Source: a virus. Taken from it: a stretch of 25,799 bases of DNA. A program made the translations under genes and the position numbers. Location of the stretch: positions 1-25,799 of the IMG/VR virus record IMGVR_UViG_3300049827_000022; one strand, given 5' to 3'. The notes under the pieces were generated by a model that searched no databases, was not told the origin of the DNA, and saw only the letters and a list, made by a program, of their open reading frames with translations. The stretch's first letter is position 1. Each line of letters starts with the position of its first letter. This document shows positions 1 to 7,009 of this stretch, one piece after another.

Positions 1-11
1 CACAAATGTAA

Positions 12-1202
12 TTATAAATTTACTTTAGTTCCTATCATTCCAAGATAATTTATAGGCACTTGCGGATTAGTATTGAACCCAGTTTTGAGTGCAAAGTTAA
101 ATTTAAAGCGTTTTGTAAGCGCAAAATCAAACGATGCACCAGTTAAAAAGCCCACATCGTCCGAAATAATAAATAGCTTTTGATTGGTTAGGTATCCAGT
201 TGATGATCCCGAAACATAAACATCTGGCGATATAGTCAAACGCTTATTAACTTTAATTGGTATTGTATAAAAGAGCAATATGTTATTAGATAAATTAAGC
301 CCTATATCTGCACCTGCAACTGAGAAAGTATAGTTAGCACCTGATACCCCATATTTGCCCATTGGCAGGATATATGCAGCCGTGCCAAAGCCTAGCACAC
401 TTCCGCCTAAATAAACCCCTGTAAGGCCATAGTTTGAAATTGATTGTAGTTTGCCTTCTACAAAGTTCATTTTAGTGTATCGTCCTGAGAGAGCAAACTG
501 GTCAAAGGAACTCCATATCATAGAGCTAACACCCCACGAGCTATTGCCCATTAAACTAGACTGACTAAAACCAACGGAAGCAATGATCTGTAAAACATCA
601 GTAGAAGGGGCAACCGTAAAATCAGATGAATAAATAATCGGATTAACTTTAGCTTGGCTCTTAGACGAAGATTTTTTTTCAGATTTGCTTTCACTTTTCG
701 ATTCGCTCTTCTCTTCACTTTTAGATTCAGCCTTACTTTCTGATGCTTCGGATTTGGTTTCACTTTTAGATTCGGCTTGTGGTGTGGATGAAGATGAACT
801 TGAGGAAGGCGCAGGAGCTGGCGGAGGCGGTGCTACCGATACCGATGCAGCAACCGCAGAGCTTGCCGCTTGGCTTGTGGCCTGACTGGTTGCTTGACTT
901 GTGGCTTGTGCAACCGCTTGTTGAACGGCATTCGTCACGGTCTGTTGAACTGCAACCTGAGCTTGAGGACACGGAAAGTTTACCGTTAAATTGTTTATCC
1001 ACGCTTGTAGCTCTCCCGATGTAATATCGTTTGCGCTTACCGTTCGAAACCTTCCACGATAAATGATTGTTGTTCTGCCGTTAGCAATTGGAACGGTTAC
1101 AACCGTGACTTGCCCAGAGCAGGGATCAATAAAGGTTTGAGTTAATACTTGAGCCGAAGCCGTAACGGTTACAAATGTAAACAATACGGCAAGCCATTTC
1201 AT
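12..1202 (-). CDS. Outer-membrane beta-barrel protein with periplasmic linker
   Basis: A 396-residue protein. The signal peptide is MKWLAVLFTFVTVTASA with Q18 next. A small N-terminal domain has two Cys (C28, C78) and the pattern QTFIDPCSGQVTVVTVPI, which could be disulfide-linked. Then comes an Ala/Gln/Ser repeat (QATSQATSQATSQAA, about 99-113), a Pro/Ser stretch, and a Ser/Glu/Lys linker (143-185) that could span the periplasm. Residues 200-396 consist of amphipathic strands, alternating aromatic and Gly residues (GLTGVYLGGSVLGFGTAAYI, YTFSVAGADIGLNL), typical of an 8-10-stranded barrel. It overlaps the CsgG-like stop by 4 nt. The role is unknown. Confidence 0.65.
   Translation of the reverse strand: MKWLAVLFTFVTVTASAQVLTQTFIDPCSGQVTVVTVPIANGRTTIIYRGRFRTVSANDITSGELQAWINNLTVNFPCPQAQVAVQQTVTNAVQQAVAQATSQATSQATSQAASSAVAASVSVAPPPPAPAPSSSSSSSTPQAESKSETKSEASESKAESKSEEKSESKSESKSEKKSSSKSQAKVNPIIYSSDFTVAPSTDVLQIIASVGFSQSSLMGNSSWGVSSMIWSSFDQFALSGRYTKMNFVEGKLQSISNYGLTGVYLGGSVLGFGTAAYILPMGKYGVSGANYTFSVAGADIGLNLSNNILLFYTIPIKVNKRLTISPDVYVSGSSTGYLTNQKLFIISDDVGFLTGASFDFALTKRFKFNFALKTGFNTNPQVPINYLGMIGTKVNL
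648..776 (-). repeat. Ser/Glu/Lys low-complexity coding repeat
   Basis: This stretch encodes SKSE-type repeats (residues about 143-185 of the barrel protein), with alternating Ser, Lys and Glu. The DNA has imperfect repeats of AGTGAAAGCAAATC-like units. Such regions can change length by slippage. Confidence 0.6.
867..908 (-). repeat. Tandem 12-nt repeat coding QATS
   Basis: Three imperfect 12-nt units in the same gene encode QATS-QATS-QATS followed by QAAS. They form the start of the low-complexity linker. Confidence 0.6.
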
Positions 1203-1906
1203 TTGAATAGCTTTTTCTTAATCATTCGAACAATGATTTTAGCAGATGCGTTTTCTAATGCTTTCTTTGTGGTGCTTCCGATTGTTGATTGATTGAACTT
1301 AATCTCTGCAAAGTTACCATCGTTCATTAGCGTTGCCTCTCTTGTTGTCTTTGCTTCGCCTAAACCTGAGCCTGTAAAGTATTCGCCTGTTTCAGCGTTT
1401 ACAAACTTAACCTGTAATCCCAATCTTGTTACTACGGTTTGCTTCACTCCATCCTTAAAGCTGATTGATTCATCCTCAGATACACTAAAGTCATAAACTT
1501 CAATGTACACAAAGTATTGTGCAAGCTTTATCTTGCCACGACCATCTAGTTTGTTTTCTGTAATACCCGACTGACTAGCTTGAAACTGCTTGACCATTCT
1601 ATTCTTAATCTCTGCCTTATCTTCGGTAAACGTAAAACGATTTGTTTCTTCTAGGAACTCGACAACGATGTTAGTTACACCAAGCCCTACACGCTTATCT
1701 TTTAGCTCTGGATAAGATGCGTAAACCTCTTCGCTTATTCCAAGCGAAAGTAATTGAATAGGAATTTTTGGCCCATCGTAATCCATTAGAGAATCGATGT
1801 TAATCTTTTTCTCAAATGATGCCGTATAGCTTTCAGTCTTTGTCGTAGCTATCTGACCAAAGGATGAAAACGACAATAACGATAAACAAATAATCCATTT
1901 TACCAT
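1199..1906 (-). CDS. CsgG-like curli-type outer-membrane pore protein
   Basis: A 235-residue protein with a signal peptide (cleavage near FSSFG|Q; no lipobox Cys at the right place, unlike E. coli CsgG). The mature part follows the CsgG order: VGLGVTNIVVEFLEETNRFT (like the LVTALKDSRWF region), a charged helix KAEIKNRMVKQFQASQSG, then KLAQYFVYIEVYDFSVSE (like the IMVEGSIIGYES strand), and RLGLQVKFVNAETGEYFTGS (like IAVNLRVVNVSTGEI). A C-terminal helix ends in KKKLFK. CsgG forms a nonameric outer-membrane channel for curli subunits. This one may be a phage-encoded secretion pore or lysis factor. Coupled on both sides (7- and 4-nt overlaps). Confidence 0.7.
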   Translation of the reverse strand: MVKWIICLSLLSFSSFGQIATTKTESYTASFEKKINIDSLMDYDGPKIPIQLLSLGISEEVYASYPELKDKRVGLGVTNIVVEFLEETNRFTFTEDKAEIKNRMVKQFQASQSGITENKLDGRGKIKLAQYFVYIEVYDFSVSEDESISFKDGVKQTVVTRLGLQVKFVNAETGEYFTGSGLGEAKTTREATLMNDGNFAEIKFNQSTIGSTTKKALENASAKIIVRMIKKKLFK

Positions 1907-2202
1907 TGCGGTGCTTTCTCTAGTTCTTCTTTAGCCGTAGGAGCTTTTGGCTTTGCTGGTTTCTCTACCACACGCTCAACAATCTTAGTGCCTCCGCCTG
2001 ATGCTTGCTTTTGTTGCTGAGTGTTGTTAGTTGTAATGTTGATAACTGGAGCAGGAGCTGACACCGCTGCTGGTGCTGGGCTTGCTTCTTCTTCGCCTGT
2101 TAATTGTTTTGTAACAAATCCGCCTACACCTAGTGCGATTGTAGATGCTAATCCGATAAGGATGCTCTTCAATGAGCCTCCGCCTTCTTGTTCTTCTGCC
2201 AT
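1900..2202 (-). CDS. Small one-TM protein with Pro-rich C-terminal tail
   Basis: A 100-residue protein. A charged N-terminus (MAEEQEGGGS) is followed by one Gly-rich hydrophobic helix (residues about 11-30, LKSILIGLASTIALGVGGFV), then an Ala/Pro linker, an Asn/Gln stretch (INITTNNTQQQKQASGGG) and a Lys/Pro/Glu tail (KIVERVVEKPAKPKAPTAKE) ending in W. The topology suggests anchoring in the inner membrane with the tail in the periplasm, somewhat like a TonB-like or linker protein. A pinholin-like function is also possible. It overlaps the CsgG-like start by 7 nt, so the two are co-translated. Confidence 0.65.
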   Translation of the reverse strand: MAEEQEGGGSLKSILIGLASTIALGVGGFVTKQLTGEEEASPAPAAVSAPAPVINITTNNTQQQKQASGGGTKIVERVVEKPAKPKAPTAKEELEKAPQW

Positions 2203-2203
2203 T

Positions 2204-2560
2204 TTATTTGATGTTTATGGGTAATTTAGATGCGTTTCCGCTTATGTCTAGTAAAATTAAATCGTAAATGCCTGCTTCAGTTTTATCAAAACTGACTACA
2301 AGGTTGGATTCTTCAGCAGTTGCCGTAAATCCTTGCGCCTTTATAGGCTCAGATTGCCCTAGTTTAGACAATTGAAGCGAGTATTTAGCACCTATTGTTG
2401 TCTTTGCTTTAACGTGTGCCGTGTTATTTACTACCGAATAACCGATAATTGCATTGACCTGAGGGTTTTCTCCTAGTCCGATAGGCTCAATAACCACGAT
2501 TTGTGGCTCAGTACATGATGCAAACACCAGCAAAACCGTGAAGATTATTAAATTTCTCAT
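2204..2560 (-). CDS. Small lipoprotein
   Basis: A 118-residue protein with a lipoprotein signal peptide, MRNLIIFTVLLVFASC; C16 would be the lipidated residue (lipobox F-A-S-C). The mature part is beta-rich (NTAHVKAKTTIGAKYSLQL… GIYDLILLDISGNASKLP) and resembles an Ig-like fold. It is likely attached to the outer membrane. It overlaps the secreted protein gene by 4 nt and the next gene starts 1 nt after its stop, so it belongs to the same module. It could be a partner of the CsgG-like protein or an outer-membrane spanin component. Confidence 0.65.
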   Translation of the reverse strand: MRNLIIFTVLLVFASCTEPQIVVIEPIGLGENPQVNAIIGYSVVNNTAHVKAKTTIGAKYSLQLSKLGQSEPIKAQGFTATAEESNLVVSFDKTEAGIYDLILLDISGNASKLPINIK

Positions 2561-4323
2561 TGAAATAAATTAATTCCTAGCAATCTAATTGATTCAGTAT
2601 TAAGATTTATGCCTAATTGGTAGCCAGTTTTACTACTGGCATCCATAACTGGACTCACTTTAATAAACGTATTTAGGTCGCTTCCGTTATTAATTGAGCT
2701 AAACCTTAATTTGAAAGGTGTTAAAACCCCAGTAATAGGATTCTTAACATCCTTGTCAATCGATCCGAATTTAATCTTACCTTCTTTGTTATTCACAAAC
2801 GTGTACCAAGTGTTCGGTAATTCGTTTGTAAGGCTCTCAAATTTCAATTTGGTAGCATCGTATTCAAACTCAAATTGAAGCGCAGAAACGGCAAGCGATT
2901 TAGTATCAAGCGCAACAGGAATCTCTATCGTATTGCTAGTAATGGTTTGGCTTTTAATGCTTACGTTAATAGATTGAATCGGTTGCGTTGTATTGATTAG
3001 CAAGTTAGCTTGAGGCGAGCCTAGATTCTTGCGTAAAGAAGGAACTGCGTTAGTTGCAATCGTGCTTCCTATAATTACCTGCGATGAATGCGATCGGTTT
3101 ATATCACCTTCTAAAACGTATTTAAGTTTCAACGGTAAATTCTTTCCTATCTCTGAGGTTTTGAAATACACTACATTGCTTGCATCCTTCCAATTTGATG
3201 CGCTTAATCCGTTAAATGTTGAATCAGTAAACGTTGCAACTGGGATGTACATATCCGTTCCTGAACTATAATTAGCAGGTAAGCTAACAATTGCATCTAC
3301 TCCTACCGCTTGCGAGAATATCCTGACCACATCACCACCATCAAACCTCTTGTTTTTGTTAATATCAGATGCGTAATAGCCTGCACCAGTTATAATTGAT
3401 TGCCCTTTAAATGTGCCATCTAAATTCTGGGTATTAAACTCAGCTTGTGCGGTTGTAAAATCTGAAACCGTAACTGCTGAAGCGTGTAAATCTAGGTAGC
3501 TATCTGCGTTTAAACTATTATAAACTTTGTAAACCGTGTTAGGTTTTAGCTGGGTTTGGTCAATTGGAATTGTTCCATTACCTAAAGCATCCACTTTGTA
3601 CGTTGTTTTTCTTAACGTATCCTCAAACACCACACGATTGAGCGTAAGCCCATCAATGTTTGTGTTATTGTCTATCGTAGCCGTCACATATTTGGATGCA
3701 GTAGGATCTAAAAGAATAACGTTAGTCAATGGAGTTGTCATCTCGGTAGCACCTGATGAGCCGTTTTGATTAAACGAAGCCCCGAAGTTCATCAAGATTG
3801 GATTCCACGCAAAGCCTTGAGCAGTAGTCTTTAATCTAAAGCGCATCACTACAAGCCTATCTTTGCCTAAACCACCTTGAGCAATTGCCCAGTTAAGATA
3901 ATAGCGTAGGATTGTTTTACTGCCTCCTTGAGTAAAATTGTATTGCGCCCAATTGTAGTTAGTATTGCCGTTGCTTGTATTATTTTGTGCAGTTTTATTA
4001 AACGAATAACCGGGATATAAGAAATGTGATTGACTTATTTGTGAGCCTGCTGGAATGATACCACCATTGCCCATTGTGCCTGTATGATTTATCGATACAA
4101 AATCAAATGCCGTGTTTTGAAATTCAAAATCAAAATATAAAGAGCGTGATGATGTATTACTATTGCCATCTGCAAATACAACCACATCAAACAAATCGCC
4201 CTTGTTGATTACGTTGCCATCTAGATTTACATTCGTTGAATCGTTCTGAAAGTATAGCTTAATTGTTTGGCTATTAGCTGAAAGGCTAATTAATACTAAG
4301 GCAAAGGCGAGAAGATTTTTCAA
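2557..4323 (-). CDS. Secreted protein with cohesin/dockerin-like features
   Basis: A 588-residue protein with a signal peptide (MKNLLAFALVLISLSANSQ), cleaved probably before or near Q19. The N-terminal region 40-200 and the C-terminal region 465-588 both look like cohesin-type beta-sandwiches; the C-terminal one has IEIPVALDTKSLAVSALQFE, EYDATKLKFESLT and the closing GVLTPFKLRFS. In between is a dockerin-type calcium loop, SDINKNKRFDGGDVVRI: D320, N322, N324, D328 and D331 are at the expected 1, 3, 5, 9 and 12 spacing. A second, poorer loop is GDINRSHSSQV (406-416). It could be an exported adhesin or extracellular component. No T9SS C-terminal domain is evident. Coupled by 4-nt overlaps on both sides. 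Confidence 0.6.
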   Translation of the reverse strand: MKNLLAFALVLISLSANSQTIKLYFQNDSTNVNLDGNVINKGDLFDVVVFADGNSNTSSRSLYFDFEFQNTAFDFVSINHTGTMGNGGIIPAGSQISQSHFLYPGYSFNKTAQNNTSNGNTNYNWAQYNFTQGGSKTILRYYLNWAIAQGGLGKDRLVVMRFRLKTTAQGFAWNPILMNFGASFNQNGSSGATEMTTPLTNVILLDPTASKYVTATIDNNTNIDGLTLNRVVFEDTLRKTTYKVDALGNGTIPIDQTQLKPNTVYKVYNSLNADSYLDLHASAVTVSDFTTAQAEFNTQNLDGTFKGQSIITGAGYYASDINKNKRFDGGDVVRIFSQAVGVDAIVSLPANYSSGTDMYIPVATFTDSTFNGLSASNWKDASNVVYFKTSEIGKNLPLKLKYVLEGDINRSHSSQVIIGSTIATNAVPSLRKNLGSPQANLLINTTQPIQSINVSIKSQTITSNTIEIPVALDTKSLAVSALQFEFEYDATKLKFESLTNELPNTWYTFVNNKEGKIKFGSIDKDVKNPITGVLTPFKLRFSSINNGSDLNTFIKVSPVMDASSKTGYQLGINLNTESIRLLGINLFQ

Positions 4324-4835
4324 AGTAATTTATTGATTAAGGAGTTACACGCTTTTTTTATAGCACTTGAAAGATTTTGTTGATTAAAGTTTCCACCTTC
4401 ATCAACTAGCAAGGTAGACATCGAAACCTCATCGGCTTTTTCTTCAACGATTGCTTTGCTTATTACTTTTCCTTTGTGATATAACGTGCCTCTTAATCTT
4501 ACAATAACGGATTCAGTTGCTCCGTGAAAGATAGATAGATTAGCCTCACGCTTATAAACATCCAAATAAAGGATTTCTACCTTAAGCACCTTATCCGATC
4601 CATCTGCTAAATCGTAATCCTTTACGACAAGATATTCTTCTAGTATGTTTTTAACTCCAAACGCTAAATTGCGATTACCTGCTAATGCTCCTATTTGTAC
4701 ACGATTCTCAACTGGTGCAACCGTGATAGGCTCAGTCGGGAAAAAGTGCTTATAAATGAAATAAGTTTGTACCGTAAAACTCATGCCAATGATAAGAGAA
4801 ACAATCTTGGCGGTAATTGCAAATGCGTTGTTCAT
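4320..4835 (-). CDS. Membrane-anchored CsgG-like protein
   Basis: A 171-residue protein with an N-terminal membrane segment (residues about 5-31, with SLIIGMSFTVQTYFIYKHFF) that lacks a cleavage site, so it is probably anchored in the inner membrane with a periplasmic domain. That domain shares landmarks with the CsgG-like protein at 1199-1906. FGVKNILEEYL compares with LGVTNIVVEFLEE, VIVRLRGTLYHKGKVISKAI compares with VVTRLGLQVKFVNAETGEYF, and LLVDEGGNFNQQNLSSAIKK compares with the LMNDGNF…KKA stretch there. It lacks the long central part and is smaller than CsgG, so it may be a partner or reduced paralogue. Both ends overlap neighbouring genes by 4 nt. Confidence 0.55.
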   Translation of the reverse strand: MNNAFAITAKIVSLIIGMSFTVQTYFIYKHFFPTEPITVAPVENRVQIGALAGNRNLAFGVKNILEEYLVVKDYDLADGSDKVLKVEILYLDVYKREANLSIFHGATESVIVRLRGTLYHKGKVISKAIVEEKADEVSMSTLLVDEGGNFNQQNLSSAIKKACNSLINKLL

Positions 4836-4960
4836 CGTCCCTGACCTTTATAACGTTTTGGTTTCTGTTCGTATTTGGAAAAGGCTCTTTTAGCCTTACC
4901 TTTTTTCTTTGTTCCGAATGAAATTTTTTGGTTGCCATTACCTGCTTTTGCCTTTGCCAT
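4832..4960 (-). CDS. Small basic protein (42 aa)
   Basis: A 42-residue very basic ORF starting MAKAKAGNGNQKISFGTKKK and ending KPKRYKGQGR; about one third of its residues are Lys or Arg. Its ATG overlaps the endolysin stop (TAATG) and its stop overlaps the next ATG (ATGA), so it is coupled on both sides and fills the gap exactly. A nucleic-acid-binding, ribosome-binding or virion DNA-associated role is possible. No family recognised. The overlapping frame with start at 4938 gives a less credible product and lacks this coupling. Confidence 0.65.
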   Translation of the reverse strand: MAKAKAGNGNQKISFGTKKKGKAKRAFSKYEQKPKRYKGQGR

Positions 4961-5808
4961 TATGCTAATAAATTATAGTATTCTTTAAAATGCTTTTGTC
5001 TGTCGGCAAGTCCAATTGTACCGCCATTTACTCGCTTAGTTACTGCCGTTACTACATCCATTGATGCACCTCTGTCGCAGATTGCCCATAGGTTATTACG
5101 CTTAAAGAAAAACGCTGCCGATGCTAAAGGGTATTTAGTTGCTACTAAATCAGGATTTTTAAGTATGTCTTCGCCTACGGTAGCATCAAACGCTCTATAA
5201 TTGTCCTTACCTGTGAGCTGGATATAGCCTCTTCCACGGAACGACCAACCCTCTCCTGATGCTTCATTGCCATTACCCATTCTTGATGAGTAAACACGGT
5301 TGGCAATCTTCTCTGGCTTGCGCTCGTATTGCATTGCCAAGTTTACATTTGTAAAATACTTGCGGAAAATACCTAACAATCCTTTTGCTGAATAGTTTAA
5401 GTTTTCACTTACTGCTCTAAAGCCTCCTGATTCGTGTCCGCATTGAGCCAAGAAGTGAGCTAGGCGCAAAGATGTAGTAATTCCAAACCTCGCTGCGGTG
5501 TCAGGTATTTGATTTATTACCGCTTGCGGAATATGTCCTACCAATCTATCTAATTTAAATCCGCTTGTGGGCACGATAGTTGGCTCTGGTTGAACGATAA
5601 CTTGCGGAGCGGGTACTTGTGTCACTTCAGCAAATAACTTGCTCCACGTTGCATCGCCTACAATGCCATCAGGTGTTAAGCCGTGAGCTGATTGCCAGCC
5701 CTTAACTGCGGCCTCTGTCTTTGGGCCAAATTTACCTATCGGATCGACTCCAAGTTTTACTTGAAGTTTTACGACATCATCCCCTGTTGATCCTACTCTT
5801 AAAAGCAT
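4960..5808 (-). CDS. Endolysin: PG-binding domain plus GH19-like lysozyme
   Basis: A 282-residue murein hydrolase. Residues 1-60 form a PG_binding_1 domain (LQVKLGVDPIGKFGPKTEAA… DGIVGDATWSKLF). A Pro/Val-rich linker follows (about 62-80). Residues 90-282 are a GH19 chitinase-like lysozyme, with probable catalytic E126 in LAHFLAQCGHESGGFRAVSE, then GWSFRGRGYIQLTGKDNY and RVNGGTIGL. Cleavage of the peptidoglycan glycan strand is expected. There is no signal peptide, so release through the holin is likely. The TAA stop shares one base with the ATG of the next gene. Confidence 0.9.
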   Translation of the reverse strand: MLLRVGSTGDDVVKLQVKLGVDPIGKFGPKTEAAVKGWQSAHGLTPDGIVGDATWSKLFAEVTQVPAPQVIVQPEPTIVPTSGFKLDRLVGHIPQAVINQIPDTAARFGITTSLRLAHFLAQCGHESGGFRAVSENLNYSAKGLLGIFRKYFTNVNLAMQYERKPEKIANRVYSSRMGNGNEASGEGWSFRGRGYIQLTGKDNYRAFDATVGEDILKNPDLVATKYPLASAAFFFKRNNLWAICDRGASMDVVTAVTKRVNGGTIGLADRQKHFKEYYNLLA

Positions 5809-5810
5809 AT

Positions 5811-6416
5811 CTATTTTATTTTGTGATAATAGCCAAAGCCGTACAATGGTTGCCCATTTAAATCGACTTGAGCCTTGACATTAAGCAATGCGTCCTTCTT
5901 TGTCTTGTAAATGATTCCTGCTTCAATACCTCTGATTCCTATTGAGTTGCTCGTATTAATTCCACCACCCACAAACAAAGCTCGTGATGGCGGTAAATAG
6001 CGTGTGATAGTTTTTGTTTCTTTAATCTCAGGTATCTGATAGTTCTCACGAGTTCGCCTGCTTGTTAATTTATTATTTTGAATTGAATCTAAAACTGCAA
6101 TGTATCCGTAATTGCCTACTCGTATTGTGTCGGAATAAATAACCTTATTCATATACAACTGAAGCAAAGCTAGGTATTGCCTTTTTAAATTATCGTAATT
6201 TGTGTCTGGTAGCATCTCAGGTTTTGATGCTACCTCGACAACAATCTCTTTTAATATAGGCACTTTCTTTACGATAATTGAATCGTATCTTTTCCAAGTT
6301 GTATCGTGTACAACTAGCGTGTCGTTTGGCTTTGCCTCTCCTGCTTGCTTATGCTTTGTGTAAGCATAGAAGATAGCAACCATACAACAAATGAAAAGGG
6401 CTATATTAACCTTCAT
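5811..6416 (-). CDS. Membrane-anchored periplasmic protein, spanin candidate
   Basis: A 201-residue protein with an N-terminal membrane segment (residues about 4-20, NIALFICCMVAIFYAYT). Then comes a periplasmic region with coiled-coil character (LKRQYLALLQLYMNKVIYSD) and a C-terminal Gly-rich beta region of about 55 residues (ALFVGGGINTSNSIGIRGIE… GYYHKIK). The latter might pack on or insert into the outer membrane. This fits a unimolecular spanin that joins inner and outer membranes in gram-negative lysis, but there is no lipobox. It lies between holin candidate (11-nt overlap) and endolysin (2-nt gap). DUF6808-like proteins of Bacteroidota phages look similar. Confidence 0.5.
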   Translation of the reverse strand: MKVNIALFICCMVAIFYAYTKHKQAGEAKPNDTLVVHDTTWKRYDSIIVKKVPILKEIVVEVASKPEMLPDTNYDNLKRQYLALLQLYMNKVIYSDTIRVGNYGYIAVLDSIQNNKLTSRRTRENYQIPEIKETKTITRYLPPSRALFVGGGINTSNSIGIRGIEAGIIYKTKKDALLNVKAQVDLNGQPLYGFGYYHKIK

Positions 6417-6693
6417 CTTCAGGCAATGGAGCTAGTCCACCTTGCAAGTTTTTTTCACGCTCTGCATCCGTTTTACGGTTAGCAACTTTCTCATAGCTTG
6501 CAATGCCAAAGCACCCAAATGTTAAGCCTGCAAATACCTCTAAGATAATCGGCTCGATAACAAATTGTTGTTGCTCTAATCCAGTCACAACATCAGCGAT
6601 GCCGTAAATAAATAGAACACCGAACGATGCAAATCCTAAAATTGCTTTCTCGTTGATTTCATTGTCATCCTTGAAAATGTCTAAAAATGCCAT
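6406..6693 (-). CDS. Holin candidate (two TM segments)
   Basis: A 95-residue protein with two hydrophobic segments, about residues 17-38 (AILGFASFGVLFIYGIADVV) and 46-66 (IEPIILEVFAGLTFGCFGIA), joined by a short loop. The C-terminus is charged (RKTDAEREKNLQ) and an acidic N-terminus is present. The topology matches class II holins, with both ends in the cytoplasm. It precedes a spanin candidate and an endolysin that lacks a signal peptide and therefore needs a holin. The identification is by topology and position only. Confidence 0.65.
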   Translation of the reverse strand: MAFLDIFKDDNEINEKAILGFASFGVLFIYGIADVVTGLEQQQFVIEPIILEVFAGLTFGCFGIASYEKVANRKTDAEREKNLQGGLAPLPEDEG

Positions 6694-6695
6694 AG

Positions 6696-6965
6696 TTATT
6701 CTTTTTTAAGTTTATGTAAAATTTGTGCCTTTGCAAAAATTGTGATTGCCTCACTATCCTTTACAAAGTTTTTGAATGTTTCTTGATCGGATGAATCTAA
6801 GTCTAGCACTTCGCCCTTGTTTAAAGCAACTGCCCAATCCCAGAATTTAAGCGCATCGCCTTTAGTTTGTTGAACTAATGTTTGAGCTACTAGCTTTCCA
6901 GCGTTTGTGTTTGGAACTTCTTTACCATCTAGGTCAAGTAAATTGCAGTTTAAATCGATTTTCAT
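6696..6965 (-). CDS. Small conserved phage protein (89 aa)
   Basis: An 89-residue soluble protein with MKIDLNCNLLDLDGKEVPNT at its start and a charged helical rest (FKNFVKDSEAITIFAKAQIL). No membrane segment. It is the first gene of the run leading through the lysis genes, with a 2-nt gap to the holin candidate. Function unknown; the position suggests a virion assembly or lysis-timing accessory, without direct evidence. Confidence 0.6.
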   Translation of the reverse strand: MKIDLNCNLLDLDGKEVPNTNAGKLVAQTLVQQTKGDALKFWDWAVALNKGEVLDLDSSDQETFKNFVKDSEAITIFAKAQILHKLKKE

Positions 6966-6990
6966 TTGTTTTTTGTTTTTGTTTTTTGTG
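6966..6990 (-). promoter_or_regulatory. A-rich translation leader without Shine-Dalgarno
   Basis: Minus strand CAAAAAACAAAAACAAAAAACAA before ATG at 6965. No AGGAGG-like sequence. Such A-rich leaders are typical of Bacteroidota genes; similar ones precede the starts at 7336, 14823 and 15419. Confidence 0.5.
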
Positions 6991-7009
6991 ATATAAAATT
7001 AGTAAAAAA

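Noticed and set aside
4750-4938. 62-codon minus-strand ORF overlapping the start of the CsgG-like gene at 4320-4835
   Set aside because: The other frame (4832-4960) is coupled at both ends and leaves no unexplained gap; this one overlaps two credible genes.
1-4960. Complete curli operon (csgA/B/E/F)
   Set aside because: Only CsgG-like proteins are recognisable. No curlin repeats, CsgE or CsgF pattern was seen.
6961-7000. Possible short tandem repeat or CRISPR-like array (CAAAAAA units)
   Set aside because: These are A-rich translation leaders with short irregular units; there are no spacers.
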